Of a DNA stretch of 64,000 bases, positions 27,429 through 38,540 are shown piece by piece. The DNA comes from Agrobacterium vitis (GTDB taxonomy: Bacteria; Pseudomonadota; Alphaproteobacteria; Rhizobiales; Rhizobiaceae): positions 1,849,001-1,913,000 of the forward strand of contig NZ_CP146242.1 of the NCBI RefSeq assembly GCF_037039395.1, given 5' to 3'. A program made the translations under genes and the position numbers. Under the pieces are notes generated by a model that saw only the letters and a program-made list of their open reading frames with translations, was not told where the DNA came from and searched no databases. How positions within the stretch are numbered: the stretch's first letter is position 1; each line of letters opens with the position of its first letter.

Positions 27429-27797
27429 ATGAGTGCCCATATTCTCACTGTTGACGATTCCGCCAGCATCCGCATGACAACGAAGATCGCCTTGACCAAT
27501 GCCGGCTACAAGGTGACCGAAGCCGTCGATGGATTGGATGGTCTTAACAAGGCCAAGTCATCGCAGTTCGATCTGATCGTCACCGACCTCAACATGCCCA
27601 ACATGAACGGTTTGGCGATGATCGAGGCTCTGCGCCGGTCTCCGGCCCATACGGGTATTCCGATCATCTTCCTGACAACCGAATCCGACGCCGACATGAA
27701 GAACAGGGCCAAGGCCGCTGGTGCGACCGGCTGGATCACCAAGCCGTTCGATGCCGAACAGCTGGTGAAAATTGCTAGAAAGGTTCTCGGCAAATGA
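27429..27797 (+). CDS. cheY: Chemotaxis response regulator CheY
   Basis: 122-residue single receiver domain. Acidic pair in LTVDDSAS, phospho-acceptor Asp53 in LIVTDLNMPNMNG, Thr in FLTTES and Lys in WITKPFDAEQL. It is the phosphorylation target of the CheA encoded next, and would act on the motor or as a phosphate sink. ATG at 27429 with AAAGG upstream; its stop overlaps the cheA start. Confidence 0.93.
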   Translation: MSAHILTVDDSASIRMTTKIALTNAGYKVTEAVDGLDGLNKAKSSQFDLIVTDLNMPNMNGLAMIEALRRSPAHTGIPIIFLTTESDADMKNRAKAAGATGWITKPFDAEQLVKIARKVLGK

Positions 27798-29851
27798 CAA
27801 ATCTGGATCCCATTCAGGTTTTCAGGACAGAAGCAGCAGAGCTGTTCGAGCAGATCGAAAACGGCCTGCTCGACCTGTTGCATGACCTGTCCAATCAAGA
27901 TCAGATCGATTCGGTATTCCGCGGTCTTCATACCCTGAAGGGATCCGGAGCCATGTTTGGCTTCGAGGCTCTGGCCGCTTTCACCCACCATTGCGAAACC
28001 GCTTTCGACCGTGTCCGCAAGGGTGAAGTACCGGCAACCGCCGAGCTTGTCGCAGCCGTTCTCGACGCTCAGGACCACATGAAGGCACTGGTTGCCACGC
28101 CCAATGGCGATCATGAAGCCGCCGGAGAGCATCTGCTGGCCAAGTTGCAGGCCGCGGTCGGCGACCATGGTGGCAATGCGCATGCGGTGCCGGTTGCAAA
28201 GCCCGGCAATGGTGGAGCCGCCAAGCCGCAGCCGGCAGCCCGGCAGGCTGCGAAGACATGGCGGATGAAATTTCGCCTGCCAGCCAATTCCATGGTCAAT
28301 GGCACCAATCCACTCGGCCTTCTGGACGAGCTTCGAGACCTTGGAAAATGCATCGTCAAAGCGGATTTGACCGCTATCCCAAGTCTTGAGGAGATTTCTC
28401 CTGTCGATCTTTATATCGGCTGGAGCGTCGAGCTTGTTACCGAAAAGCCGAAGTCGGATATCGAGGATGTCTTCATCTTCGTCATGGATGACATGGATCT
28501 CGAACTGACCGAGGATGCGTCCGCGGCCTCTTCCGAGACCGTTGCCGCCGATGATCCAGCCGAACAACCCGCTGCCGCGCCGGTGACGCCTGACAACAAG
28601 CCCGCGCCAGGCCAGGCTCAGGCCGCGGCGCCCGCCGCCGCTCAGACGGGTTCCAATGACGCCAAGCATGGCCGTGCCGCTGAAAATGTCCGCGTTCCGG
28701 CCGAGCGCCTGGATGAATTGATGGACAGGGTCGGCGAGCTGGTAATTGCCCAGTCCCGCCTGTCGCAGCTGGCCAATACCAGCGCCGACATCATGCTGCG
28801 ATCCGTTTCGGAAGATGTCGAGCGGCTCTCCGGTGAGCTGCGCGATACGATGATGGTGCTGCGCATGGTGCCGGTTGGCAGCCTTTTCACCCGCTTCCGC
28901 CGCCTTGTCCACGATCTTGCCCGCGAGACCGGCAAGGTCATCGAGCTGGAGACGGAAGGCGAAACCACGGAAGTGGACAAGACCGTCATCGAGCGGCTGG
29001 CCGATCCGCTGGTGCATCTGGTGCGCAATTCCATCGACCACGGGCTCGAACCGCCGGAAGAACGCCTGGCGGCTGGCAAGAACAAAGCCGGCAAGGTGGT
29101 GCTGGCGGCCCATCAGTCCGGTGGTGAAGTGATCATCACCATCAAGGACGATGGCCGTGGCATCAACCGCGACCGGGTCCGGGCCAAGGCGGAATCCTCG
29201 GGGCTGATCCAGCCAGGCCAGCAGCTAATGGACCAGGAATTGTTGCAGCTGATCTTCCAGCCGGGCTTTTCCACCGCCCAGACGATCACCAATCTTTCCG
29301 GGCGTGGCGTCGGCATGGATGTGGTGAAGAAAACCGTCGAGGCCCTGCGCGGGGTGATCGACATCCGCAGTGAAAACGGCAAGGGCTCTGAAGTATCCCT
29401 GCGCATTCCGCTGACGCTGGCGATCATCGACGGTCTTTTGGTGCGGGTTGGTACCGGGTGCTACGTCATTCCGCTGTCGGCGGTCGAGGAATGCCTGGAA
29501 CTGTCGATCGAGGACGATCTGCGCTCCAGGGGCCGCAGTTTCATTTCGCTGCGTGACAGCCTGGTTCCCTTCCTCAGGCTCAGGGATCTGTTCCACACGG
29601 GAACGCAGCCTGATCCTTTCCAGAAGGTCGTGGTGATCTCGACCGGCGACGAGCGGGTCGGCCTGGTGGTCGACCAGATCATCGGCGACCACCAGACCGT
29701 GATCAAATCCATGTCGAAGCTTCACCATGATGTCGCGACGTTTTCGGGCGCGACCATCCTGGGTGACGGCAGCGTCGCGCTCATCCTGGATGTCACCCAT
29801 CTGGTCAGCGCGGGCCAACAGCAGGAGGCGCAATTGCGTGTAGCAGGATGA
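27794..29851 (+). CDS. cheA: Chemotaxis histidine kinase CheA
   Basis: 685 residues. HPt domain about 1-110 with His46 in FRGLHTLKGSGAMFG; a P2-like domain about 150-240 (WRMKFRLPANSMVNGTNPL, LLDELRDLG); a low-complexity Ala/Pro linker about 245-295; dimerisation helices from ENVRVPAERLDELMDRVGELV; HATPase with LVRNSIDHGLEPPEER, DDGRGINRDRV and GRGVGMDVVKKTVEAL; CheW-like P5 about 540-675. It phosphorylates CheY and CheB under receptor control. It overlaps cheY and cheW by 4 bp each. Confidence 0.97.
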   Translation: MTNLDPIQVFRTEAAELFEQIENGLLDLLHDLSNQDQIDSVFRGLHTLKGSGAMFGFEALAAFTHHCETAFDRVRKGEVPATAELVAAVLDAQDHMKALVATPNGDHEAAGEHLLAKLQAAVGDHGGNAHAVPVAKPGNGGAAKPQPAARQAAKTWRMKFRLPANSMVNGTNPLGLLDELRDLGKCIVKADLTAIPSLEEISPVDLYIGWSVELVTEKPKSDIEDVFIFVMDDMDLELTEDASAASSETVAADDPAEQPAAAPVTPDNKPAPGQAQAAAPAAAQTGSNDAKHGRAAENVRVPAERLDELMDRVGELVIAQSRLSQLANTSADIMLRSVSEDVERLSGELRDTMMVLRMVPVGSLFTRFRRLVHDLARETGKVIELETEGETTEVDKTVIERLADPLVHLVRNSIDHGLEPPEERLAAGKNKAGKVVLAAHQSGGEVIITIKDDGRGINRDRVRAKAESSGLIQPGQQLMDQELLQLIFQPGFSTAQTITNLSGRGVGMDVVKKTVEALRGVIDIRSENGKGSEVSLRIPLTLAIIDGLLVRVGTGCYVIPLSAVEECLELSIEDDLRSRGRSFISLRDSLVPFLRLRDLFHTGTQPDPFQKVVVISTGDERVGLVVDQIIGDHQTVIKSMSKLHHDVATFSGATILGDGSVALILDVTHLVSAGQQQEAQLRVAG

Positions 29852-30375
29852 GCATGGTTCCTAACAAACAGGATTTTCACCACTTCTGGGCCAATCGCGA
29901 TGAAGTCGCTGTGCTGACCTTCAACCTGAATGGCGAGACGTTCGCAATCGAGGCCATCACGGTGCAGGAGATCATCGATCTCCTGCCGGAAACCAAGGTG
30001 CCGGGCGCAAAACCCTTCGTCTCCAGCGTCATCAATTTTCGCGGCAAGGTCATTCCACTGGCCGATATCCGGCTGGCCTTCGGCATGGAGGCAACGGAGC
30101 CGACCATCGACAGCCGTATCATTGTCATCGAACTCGATCTCGATGGTGAAACCACCCTCACCGGTATTCGCACGGACCGGGTGTTCGAAGTCACGACATT
30201 GGCGCACTCCGCCAGCGAACCGCCCCCGAGCGTCGGAATGCGATGGCGTCCCGACTTCATCGAATGCCTGGTCAAACGGGATGGAGAATTCATCATTCTC
30301 CCCAATCTCCAGGCAATTTTTTACAGCACAAGTGACCGGATCGCCGCTCCAGCGGCTGGTCTGGCAACAAATTGA
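29848..30375 (+). CDS. cheW: Chemotaxis coupling protein CheW (first copy)
   Basis: 175 residues, one CheW domain: [21 protein letters not shown], then [21 protein letters not shown] and the C-terminal [19 protein letters not shown]. It joins CheA to receptors. The start overlaps the cheA stop (ATGA). An N-terminal extension of about 20 residues precedes the domain. It differs clearly from the second CheW at 36057. Confidence 0.94.
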   Translation: MSMVPNKQDFHHFWANRDEVAVLTFNLNGETFAIEAITVQEIIDLLPETKVPGAKPFVSSVINFRGKVIPLADIRLAFGMEATEPTIDSRIIVIELDLDGETTLTGIRTDRVFEVTTLAHSASEPPPSVGMRWRPDFIECLVKRDGEFIILPNLQAIFYSTSDRIAAPAAGLATN

Positions 30376-30383
30376 GGTCTGTT

Positions 30384-32078
30384 ATGCGGTTTACAATCAA
30401 AATGAAGCTGGGGTTGGCTTTCGGCGTTGTCGTCGCGTTGCTGATTGCCAGTTCGGTTCTGGGAATTCAAAGCCTGGGATCGATGAACGATGCCACGGGC
30501 AATATGCTTGCAGGTCCGGTAGAGCGGTTGCGGCTGGCTCAACAGCTCCAGATGGAGCAGCTTCAGCAATTGCGTCAGCAAAAGAATGTTCAGCTGGCGC
30601 AATCCGAAGACGAAATCAAATCCAGTATCGCCAAGGCCAATGCATCGCGTGCCGAATTCGACCAGGCTTTTGCTGCCGTGATGGCCAAGGCAACGGAAGA
30701 AGGCAAGGTATTCTGGAACAAGCTTGCCGTGGTGGAAGCTGACTTCCGAAAGACCGACGACCAGATCAAGGCTTTGACAATCGCTGGCGACACTGCGGGC
30801 GCACTGAAAATCTCGACAAATGAGAACCGCAAGGCTGTTAATGAAATCGACGATCTCCTGTCGCAAGTCGTCACTCTGGAGCAGTCCCGCCTGCGCGATG
30901 CTGACGCCGCTGGCGATGCCGAATATGCCAGCACCCGGTTGATGCTTTTGTCCCTGTCGATTGCGGCCTCCGTTATCGCCGTCATGGCAGCGGTCTGGAT
31001 TGTCATCAGCGTCACCGGCGGTATCAATCGTGCGGTTGTGGCTGTGCGAAAGGTTGCCGATGGCGACCTGACGGAGTTTGCCCAAATCCGCTCACGCGAT
31101 GAAATCGGCGACATGCTGCAATATGTCAACACGATGATCGAGCGTCTTCGCGGCGTGGTTGGCGATGCGCTGTCGGCATCCGACAATGTGTCTTCGGGTA
31201 GCCAGCAGCTGTCATCTGCCTCCGAGCAGGTCAGCCAGGGCGCGACGGAACAGGCCTCGTCTGCGGAAGAAGCTTCTGCCTCGATGGAAGAGATGGCAGC
31301 CAATATCAAGCAGAATGCCGATAATGCCGCTCAGACCGAAAAGATTGCCCGCCAGTCCTCCAAGGATGCGGAAGCCTCCGGCGAAGCGGTAAACCGTGCG
31401 GTCGGTGCGATGCGCACGATTGCCGAGAAGATCTCCATCGTCCAGGAAATCGCTCGTCAGACCGACCTTCTGGCCTTGAATGCGGCAGTTGAAGCCGCCC
31501 GTGCAGGAGAGCATGGCAAGGGCTTTGCAGTTGTTGCCTCTGAAGTGCGCAAGCTTGCCGAACGCAGCCAGGCAGCAGCGGCTGAAATCAGCACGCTGTC
31601 TGGCCAGACGGTACAGGTGGCAACAGAAGCCGGTGAAATGCTGACCCGTCTTGTTCCTGACATCAGAAAGACGGCGGAACTGATTTCCGAGATCTCGGCT
31701 GCCTGCCGCGAACAGGATATCGGCGCCAGCCAGATCAACGAAGCGATCCAGCAGCTCGACAAGGTGACGCAGCAGAATGCGGGCGCTTCGGAAGAAATGT
31801 CTGCAACCTCTGAAGAACTGGCCGCACAGGCTGAGGAACTGCAAACCTCCATCGCCTTCTTCAAGGTTGATGGTGCTGGCGCAAGAAAACCGGCTTCTCA
31901 GACCCGGGCTGTTGCCGCTCGTGCTGCGCCAGTTCGGACGGCTGCACCGGCAAAACCCCGCACACCGATGTCGTCTCAGTCGGTTGCTGCCCAGCAGGCA
32001 AGAGCCAAGGGCTTTGCCCTCGATCTTTCCATGGGCGGTCCGGATGAGGAGGATCTGGATTTTCGCCAGTCGGCCTGA
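30384..32078 (+). CDS. Methyl-accepting chemotaxis protein (mcp 1)
   Basis: 564 residues. TM1 about 8-28, periplasmic four-helix-bundle type sensor about 30-190 ([19 protein letters not shown]), TM2 about 195-215, HAMP about 216-268, signalling domain about 290-500 with the hairpin tip [27 protein letters not shown]. The C-terminal tail is Ala/Pro-rich and ends [19 protein letters not shown]; no NWETF-type CheR tether is present. ATG at 30384 has GAGGTCT upstream and begins MRFTIK like the next two mcp genes. The ligand is unknown. Confidence 0.94.
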   Translation: MRFTIKMKLGLAFGVVVALLIASSVLGIQSLGSMNDATGNMLAGPVERLRLAQQLQMEQLQQLRQQKNVQLAQSEDEIKSSIAKANASRAEFDQAFAAVMAKATEEGKVFWNKLAVVEADFRKTDDQIKALTIAGDTAGALKISTNENRKAVNEIDDLLSQVVTLEQSRLRDADAAGDAEYASTRLMLLSLSIAASVIAVMAAVWIVISVTGGINRAVVAVRKVADGDLTEFAQIRSRDEIGDMLQYVNTMIERLRGVVGDALSASDNVSSGSQQLSSASEQVSQGATEQASSAEEASASMEEMAANIKQNADNAAQTEKIARQSSKDAEASGEAVNRAVGAMRTIAEKISIVQEIARQTDLLALNAAVEAARAGEHGKGFAVVASEVRKLAERSQAAAAEISTLSGQTVQVATEAGEMLTRLVPDIRKTAELISEISAACREQDIGASQINEAIQQLDKVTQQNAGASEEMSATSEELAAQAEELQTSIAFFKVDGAGARKPASQTRAVAARAAPVRTAAPAKPRTPMSSQSVAAQQARAKGFALDLSMGGPDEEDLDFRQSA

Positions 32079-32230
32079 CCCAGGCTCGTATTCGATTTCG
32101 CATCGGGCCGAATAGCGGCCCGATGGCACCCGACAGGCATGTATGTGCGCCGAGCCGGTCCTCATCCGCTTCGAACGAATGATGTCGTTCGGCCTGGAAT
32201 TCCTTCTATATTAATTTAGGGATGACGCAC

Positions 32231-34158
32231 ATGCGTTTCACAATAAAGCTCAAACTCGCGCTGGCTTTCGGGCTTATGATCGCAATGCTGATTGCGGTAG
32301 CATTGTATGGCATCTCCAGCATCGGGACGATCAATCAGGCTGCTTCCGATATCATCACCGGACCGGCCAAGCGGCTCGAATACGCATTGTCGGCTTCTAG
32401 CAAAATGTCAGAAGCCATTCGTGCCCAGAAAAATGCTCTGCTTTCCAAGGACGATGCGGAAGCCAAGGGATATTATCAGGTATCCGACGCCAACATCAAA
32501 GATATGATTGGCTTGGCACAGGCAGGTCTTACGATTGCAAGTCTTCAGGGCAGACCCTACTGGGAGGCCGTAATTAAGAATGCTCTGGATTTCAGAGAGT
32601 CTGCGGCTCGTTTGCCGGATATCCAGGCAGCCGGCAAAGTGAATGATGCCATTGCGCTTTCAAATGGCGACCTGCGGTCTATGGCATCCAATATGGCTGA
32701 GGCCATTACAAAACTGGTCGAAATTCAGAAGCAGGGCATGTCCAAAGCCGATGAGGACACAGATACTCTCTATGCTGATACGAGGACCATGGTTCTCGTT
32801 GTCGCCGGGGTCGCTACGCTTCTGGCGATTGCGGCTGCCTTGTGGATTGCTCTCGGCATCAGCGCCGGGCTTCGCAAGATCGAAACTGTTGCCAATGCCG
32901 TTTCCATCGGTGATCTTGATCAGACCGTCGAGGTGAAAACCAATGACGAGATCAAGGATCTTGTCATGACGATTAACGGGATGACCGAAAATCTGCGGGC
33001 AACCGCCGCTTTGGCAAACCGCATCTCCGAAGGTGATTTATCCCAGGATATCACGCCTCTCTCGAGCAAGGATTCATTGGGCATCGCTATGCGATCCATG
33101 ACCGTCAATCTGCGTGAAACGGCGGCTATTGCCGACAAGATTGCCAATGGTGATTTGACGGTGACGCCGACGCCGCGTTCCAATGTCGATACGCTTGGCC
33201 TTGCCTTGCAGAGCATGGTGGAGCGTCTTCGGGGTGTCGTTGCCGATGCCTTGTCGGCCTCCGACAACGTCTCTTCCGGCAGCCAGAACTGTCCTCAAGC
33301 TCAGAACAGCTGTCGCAGGGTGCAACGGAACAGGCCTCGTCTGCCGAAGAAGCCTCTGCTTCGATGGAAGAGATGGCGGCCAATATCAAGCAGAATGCCG
33401 ACAACGCTGCCCAGACCGAAAAGATCGCCCGCCAGTCTTCCAAGGATGCGGAAGCCTCCGGCGAAGCGGTAAACCGTGCGGTTGGCGCGATGCGCACGAT
33501 TGCCGAGAAGATCTCGATCGTCCAGGAAATCGCTCGTCAGACCGACCTTCTGGCCTTGAATGCAGCGGTTGAAGCCGCCCGTGCAGGAGAGCATGGCAAG
33601 GGCTTTGCAGTGGTTGCCTCTGAAGTGCGCAAGCTTGCCGAGCGCAGCCAGGCGGCAGCGGCTGAAATCAGCACGCTGTCTGGCCAGACGGTACAGGTGG
33701 CAACGGAAGCCGGTGAAATGCTCGGCCGGTTGGTTCCAGACATCAGAAAGACGGCAGACCTGATTTCCGAGATCTCGGCTGCCTGCCGTGAGCAGGATAT
33801 TGGCGCCAGCCAGATCAACGAAGCGATCCAGCAGCTCGACAAGGTGACACAGCAGAATGCCGGCGCTTCGGAAGAAATGTCTGCGACCTCTGAAGAACTG
33901 GCCGCCCAGGCCGAGGAACTCCAGGCTTCCATCGCCTTCTTCAAGGTCGATGGACTGAAAGCGCAGAAGAAAGTGGCACAGAACTATATGCCGCAGCCTG
34001 CAAGACCGACCAAAATCACGACAGCGGCGGCTGTTGTGCGCAGGCCGTCAGCAGCTCAGACCGTTTCCGCTCAGCAAGCGAGGGCCAAGGGCTTTGCCCT
34101 CGACCTCTCCATGGGTGGACCGGATGATGAGGATCACGATTTCCGCCAGCAGGCGTGA
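32231..34158 (+). pseudogene. Methyl-accepting chemotaxis protein (mcp 2), broken by a -1 frameshift
   Basis: The first part (from [14 protein letters not shown]) has TM1, a periplasmic four-helix-bundle sensor, TM2 and two HAMP-like repeats (GDLDQTVEV and [18 protein letters not shown]). Just after DNVSSGSQ the frame fails: the upstream frame runs into nonsense to 33472, while the signalling domain continues in another frame from about 33289 to 34158. One missing base at 33287-33290 explains it; adding one base gives a continuous protein of 642 residues aligned to its neighbours. As written the product would lack its CheA/CheW-contact region. It is either a real mutation or an assembly error in a repeated sequence. 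Confidence 0.85.
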
Positions 34159-34243
34159 AATCGGCCGACGACAAAGACCGGGACAGGCAAGACATTGGCT
34201 GTCCTACCACGCTTAAATACGCGGAAATACCTGGGGGACTACC

Positions 34244-36055
34244 ATGCGATTCACGATCAAACTGAAACTGGCCGTAACCTTCGGCTTAATGATCATTATG
34301 CTAGGAGTGATGGCATTCTATGGCATAACGAGTCTTTCGACAATCAATCAGGCCAGTACTGATATTATCGCGGGCCCGGCCAAGCGCCTAGAATATGCGC
34401 TTACCGCTTCAAATGAAATGTCGGAAACAATTCGCGCCCAGAAAAATGCCCTGCTGTCTAAGAGCGCTGATGATGCGAAAAAGTATTATCAGGCGGGGGC
34501 GCAAAATATCGAGGATATGCTTCAACTTGCTGAATCTGGAAGGACCATTGCCAGTGTTGAAGGCAAATCATACTGGGAGGCTTTGATTGCGACCGGCGCT
34601 GTTTTCAAGGAAGCTTCGAGCCGTCTTCCCTCTGTCCAGGCTGCGGGCGATTTAGATGCTGCGATCGCATTGTCTAACGGATCAATCCGAGACAGTGCAG
34701 CAAAAATGGGAGAAGCTGTCGCAAAGCTCATCGATATCCAGAAAAAGGCCATGGCTAAGGCCGATAGCGACACAGACATTCTTTATGATCAGACGAAGAC
34801 CTTGATGATATCCATCGCCACAGTGGCAATGCTTTTGGCGTTTGTCGCTGCCATCTGGATCGCCATTAGCATCAGTTCCGGCCTGAAAAAGATCAAGTCC
34901 GTTGCAGATGCCGTTGCCATTGGCGATCTGGATCAGGATATCGACATCAGAACCAATGATGAAATCCGCGATGTCGTCGAGAGCGTCAAGGTGATGACCG
35001 GCAACCTCAGGGAAACGGCAGCTATCGCCAATCAGATTGCCGATGGCAATTTGACGGTGGCGCCGAAATCCCTGTCCGACAAGGATACGCTCGGCCAGTC
35101 CTTGCAGCTAATGGTGGAGCGTCTTCGCGGCGTGGTTGGCGATGCGCTTTCGGCCTCCGACAATGTGTCTTCGGGTAGCCAGCAACTGTCGTCTGCCTCC
35201 GAGCAGGTCAGCCAGGGCGCGACGGAACAGGCCTCGTCCGCTGAAGAAGCCTCTGCCTCGATGGAAGAGATGGCAGCCAATATCAAGCAGAATGCCGATA
35301 ATGCCGCTCAGACCGAAAAGATCGCCCGCCAGTCTTCCAAGGATGCGGAAGCCTCTGGCGAAGCGGTAAACCGTGCGGTTGGCGCGATGCGCACGATTGC
35401 CGAGAAAATCTCCATCGTCCAGGAAATCGCTCGTCAGACCGACCTGCTGGCCTTGAATGCAGCGGTTGAAGCCGCCCGTGCCGGTGAGCATGGCAAGGGC
35501 TTTGCAGTGGTTGCCTCTGAAGTGCGCAAGCTTGCCGAGCGCAGCCAGGCGGCAGCGGCTGAAATCAGCACACTGTCTGGCCAGACGGTACAGGTGGCAA
35601 CGGAAGCCGGTGAAATGCTGACGCGGCTTGTTCCTGATATCCGCAAGACGGCAGACCTGATTTCCGAGATCTCGGCGGCGTGCCGCGAGCAGGATGTTGG
35701 TGCCAGCCAGATCAACGAAGCGATCCAGCAGCTCGACAAGGTGACACAGCAGAATGCGGGCGCTTCGGAAGAAATGTCTGCAACCTCTGAAGAACTGGCC
35801 GCTCAGGCCGAGGAACTCCAAGCTTCCATTGCCTTCTTCAAGGTTGATGGTGCGCATCAGAAGAAGCCTGCACAACAGACCCGGGCTGTTGCCGCTCGCG
35901 CTGCGCCAGCGCGGACGGCTGCACCGGCAAAACCCCGCACACCGACATCGTCTCAGACGGTTGCTGCCCAGCAGGCGAGAGCCAAGGGCTTTGCCCTCGA
36001 TCTCTCCATGGGCGGTCCGGATGAGGAGGATCGCCTCTTTCAGGAAAGCGCGTAA
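34244..36055 (+). CDS. Methyl-accepting chemotaxis protein (mcp 3)
   Basis: 603 residues. TM1 about 8-28, periplasmic sensor about 30-190 ([20 protein letters not shown]), TM2 about 192-212, HAMP plus a second HAMP-like repeat ([18 protein letters not shown]), signalling domain with [20 protein letters not shown], and tail [19 protein letters not shown]. The sensor resembles mcp 2 (shared [10 protein letters not shown] and [11 protein letters not shown]) more than mcp 1. ATG at 34244 with GGGGGA upstream. The intact copy may cover for the broken mcp 2. Confidence 0.94.
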   Translation: MRFTIKLKLAVTFGLMIIMLGVMAFYGITSLSTINQASTDIIAGPAKRLEYALTASNEMSETIRAQKNALLSKSADDAKKYYQAGAQNIEDMLQLAESGRTIASVEGKSYWEALIATGAVFKEASSRLPSVQAAGDLDAAIALSNGSIRDSAAKMGEAVAKLIDIQKKAMAKADSDTDILYDQTKTLMISIATVAMLLAFVAAIWIAISISSGLKKIKSVADAVAIGDLDQDIDIRTNDEIRDVVESVKVMTGNLRETAAIANQIADGNLTVAPKSLSDKDTLGQSLQLMVERLRGVVGDALSASDNVSSGSQQLSSASEQVSQGATEQASSAEEASASMEEMAANIKQNADNAAQTEKIARQSSKDAEASGEAVNRAVGAMRTIAEKISIVQEIARQTDLLALNAAVEAARAGEHGKGFAVVASEVRKLAERSQAAAAEISTLSGQTVQVATEAGEMLTRLVPDIRKTADLISEISAACREQDVGASQINEAIQQLDKVTQQNAGASEEMSATSEELAAQAEELQASIAFFKVDGAHQKKPAQQTRAVAARAAPARTAAPAKPRTPTSSQTVAAQQARAKGFALDLSMGGPDEEDRLFQESA

Positions 36056-36056
36056 C

Positions 36057-36551
36057 ATGAGTGGACAATCGTCAGAATCGCAATTCGTCACCTTCAGCCT
36101 TGGTGAAGAAGTGTTTGCCGTGCCCGTTACCGTGGTCCGGGAAATTCTCGATCACGAGGACCCGTTCAAGATCCCGCATGGACCAGATTATCTTCTGGGC
36201 CTGCGGGATGTCCGGGGCCAGGGCGTGCCGGTCATTGATCTTCGTCTGCGGCTTGGCATGTCGCGCACGGTGAAGACGCCGCATACCCGGATTCTCGTGA
36301 TGGATGTGCCACTTACCGACCGCAGTCTTGCGGTCGGGGTGGTGGCCGACAAGGTCTTCGAGGTCATTCCTTTCCGGCACGCCGATATCGAGCAGGCGCC
36401 CGATATCGGCATCCGCTGGCGCTCAGACTATATCCAGGGCGTGGTGCGGCGTGAGGCGGGCTTTGTGGTGATCATTGATCTGGCGCGGTTGTTTTCGGGC
36501 GATGAAACTGCCCTTGCCTCTTCTTCCGCACCGGCTTTTGCCGTCGCCTGA
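36057..36551 (+). CDS. cheW: Chemotaxis coupling protein CheW (second copy)
   Basis: 164 residues, a single CheW domain: FVTFSLGEEVFAVPVTVVREI, LLGLRDVRGQGVPVIDLRLRLG, and the C-terminal YIQGVVRREAGFVVIIDLARLFS. The start ATG is two bases after the stop of mcp 3. A second coupling protein in one operon suggests separate receptor arrays or tuned coupling. The frame also opens far upstream inside mcp 3, but that part is a shadow. Confidence 0.93.
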   Translation: MSGQSSESQFVTFSLGEEVFAVPVTVVREILDHEDPFKIPHGPDYLLGLRDVRGQGVPVIDLRLRLGMSRTVKTPHTRILVMDVPLTDRSLAVGVVADKVFEVIPFRHADIEQAPDIGIRWRSDYIQGVVRREAGFVVIIDLARLFSGDETALASSSAPAFAVA

Positions 36552-36577
36552 AAAACCATTACAGGGAGGCCGCCAGC

Positions 36578-37429
36578 GTGAATGCATTGGCAGAAGCAGT
36601 TGTTGGGGACCACAGAATCAGCCCGAAAAATTTCAGGCGTCTGTCGAACTACATTTTTGAATATAGCGGCATCAAGATGCCGGAAACCAAGGTGACGATG
36701 CTGGAGGGCCGGTTGCGCAGGCGGTTGCGCGCTACCGGCTTTACGGACTTCGACAGCTATTGCCATTATATTTTCGATGAGGGCGGTCTTGCGACCGAAT
36801 CCGTCCACCTGATCGATGCGGTAACCACCAACAAGACGGACTTTTTCCGCGAGCCCAACCATTTCGACTATTTGACGCAAAAGGCCTTGCCGGATCTGGA
36901 GGCCAGGGGCGTGCGCCGGGTTCGCATTTGGAGTTCGGCCTGCTCCATCGGTGCGGAGCCCTATACGCTTGCCATGGTGATGGCGGAATATACGGAACGC
37001 CGCAACGGGATGGACTATCATATCCTGGCAACGGATCTGTCGACAGATGTGCTTCAAAAGGCCCGCCGCGGTGTCTATCCTGCCGATATGCTGGAGCCGG
37101 TGCCGCGCACCATGGCGGCGCGGTATGTGATGCACGCGCGTGACAAGCAGCGGAGCGAGGTACGGATCGCGCCAGCACTTCGCACCCATGTCGGTTTTGC
37201 CCGGCTCAACCTGATGGACGACAGCTATCAGGTGGGGGAACCGATGGATATTATATTCTGCCGTAATGTATTGATTTATTTTGATAAAAATACGCAGTTC
37301 AAGGTGCTGCGACGCCTATGCGATTGCCTTGGCCAAGGGGGCTATATGTTCATAGGCCATTCCGAATCAATTACTGGGCTGGATCTTCCGCTCAAGCAAT
37401 TGGCCAATACGGTGTTCAGGAAGGTATGA
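36578..37429 (+). CDS. cheR: Chemoreceptor glutamate methyltransferase CheR
   Basis: 283 residues, GTG start with GGGAGG upstream. N-terminal CheR helical domain about 15-75 ([21 protein letters not shown]), then the SAM methyltransferase domain with [35 protein letters not shown] (SAM loop) and [14 protein letters not shown]. It methylates receptor glutamates for adaptation. The receptors here lack a pentapeptide tether, so it must dock directly on the signalling helices. Confidence 0.96.
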   Translation: MNALAEAVVGDHRISPKNFRRLSNYIFEYSGIKMPETKVTMLEGRLRRRLRATGFTDFDSYCHYIFDEGGLATESVHLIDAVTTNKTDFFREPNHFDYLTQKALPDLEARGVRRVRIWSSACSIGAEPYTLAMVMAEYTERRNGMDYHILATDLSTDVLQKARRGVYPADMLEPVPRTMAARYVMHARDKQRSEVRIAPALRTHVGFARLNLMDDSYQVGEPMDIIFCRNVLIYFDKNTQFKVLRRLCDCLGQGGYMFIGHSESITGLDLPLKQLANTVFRKV

Positions 37430-37436
37430 TTGTCAG

Positions 37437-38531
37437 ATGCCGAAGAAAATTCGCGTCCTTATTGTCGACGATTCAGCCAGTGTCCGGCAAATCCTGACAA
37501 ATGTCCTGCAATCCGATCCGGACATCGAGGTCATCGGAGCCGCTTCCGACCCCTTCGTTGCCGCCCGGCGCATTGCCGAGGAAATTCCGGATGTGATCAC
37601 GCTGGATGTTGAAATGCCGCGAATGGACGGCATCACCTTCCTGCGCAAGCTGATGTCGCAGCGCCCCATTCCGGTGGTGATGTGCTCCTCCCTGACGGAG
37701 GCCGGCAGCGAAACTCTGATGCAGGCCATGGAGGCGGGCGCGGTCGACATCATTCTCAAGCCGAAGATCGCCGCTGCGGATCACCTGGCTGAGCAGGCCG
37801 AACGAATTTGCCAGGTGGTGAAAAGTGCGGCCCAGGCGCGGCTCGGAACGCGAAAGTCCAGTGTGATGGACCGTGCTTCCGCCAGCGGTGAGCCAGCAAA
37901 GAAACTGACCGCGGATGCCATGCTGCCACCACCGACCGGCCGCGCCATGGCCAAGACCACGGAAATGGTGGTTTGTGTGGGAGCATCGACCGGTGGCACC
38001 GAGGCGCTTCGGGAATTCCTGGAAAAAATGCCCGCCAACGCCCCGGGCATCGTCATTGTGCAGCATATGCCGGAAAAATTCACGGCGGCCTTTGCCAAGC
38101 GCTTGAACGGCCTGTGTGAAATGGAAATCAAGGAAGCCGAAAACGGCGATCCGGTGCTGCGCGGCCATGTTCTGATCGCACCTGGCGATCGCCATATGAT
38201 GCTGGAGCGCCAAGGGGCGCGGTATCATGTCTCGGTCAAATCAGGCCCGCTGGTGTCGCGTCATCGTCCGTCCGTGGATGTACTGTTTCGCTCGGCGGCC
38301 CGCTCGGCAGGCGCCAATGCCATGGGTGTTATCATGACCGGCATGGGGGATGACGGCGCGCGCGGCATGCTGGAAATGCATCAGGCCGGGGCCTTCACGC
38401 TTGCCCAGGACGAGGCAAGCTGCATTGTCTTCGGCATGCCCAAGGAAGCCATCGCCCATGGCGGCGTCGACAGGACCGTACCGCTTCACCAGATTGCACC
38501 GGAAATTCTGGCAGAGGACCGGAGGCGCTAG
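37437..38531 (+). CDS. cheB: Chemotaxis methylesterase/glutaminase CheB
   Basis: 364 residues. Receiver domain about 1-125 with phospho-acceptor Asp57 in [13 protein letters not shown]; linker rich in Ala/Ser about 130-175; methylesterase domain about 178-360 with [10 protein letters not shown] (catalytic Ser), IVQHMPEKF (His) and [11 protein letters not shown] (Asp). It removes receptor methyl groups when phosphorylated by CheA. It begins 7 bp after cheR and is the last gene of the operon. Confidence 0.96.
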   Translation: MPKKIRVLIVDDSASVRQILTNVLQSDPDIEVIGAASDPFVAARRIAEEIPDVITLDVEMPRMDGITFLRKLMSQRPIPVVMCSSLTEAGSETLMQAMEAGAVDIILKPKIAAADHLAEQAERICQVVKSAAQARLGTRKSSVMDRASASGEPAKKLTADAMLPPPTGRAMAKTTEMVVCVGASTGGTEALREFLEKMPANAPGIVIVQHMPEKFTAAFAKRLNGLCEMEIKEAENGDPVLRGHVLIAPGDRHMMLERQGARYHVSVKSGPLVSRHRPSVDVLFRSAARSAGANAMGVIMTGMGDDGARGMLEMHQAGAFTLAQDEASCIVFGMPKEAIAHGGVDRTVPLHQIAPEILAEDRRR

Positions 38532-38540
38532 AGGTTACTT

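Noticed and set aside
33364..34158. Separate 264-residue receptor-like gene starting at an internal ATG
   Set aside because: It is the 3' part of the frameshifted mcp 2: it begins mid-domain, has no ribosome site, and aligns without gap to the neighbours once one base is restored upstream.
36061..36273. Alternative small frames inside cheW2 and cheR
   Set aside because: Out-of-frame shadows of conserved chemotaxis genes with no start signals.
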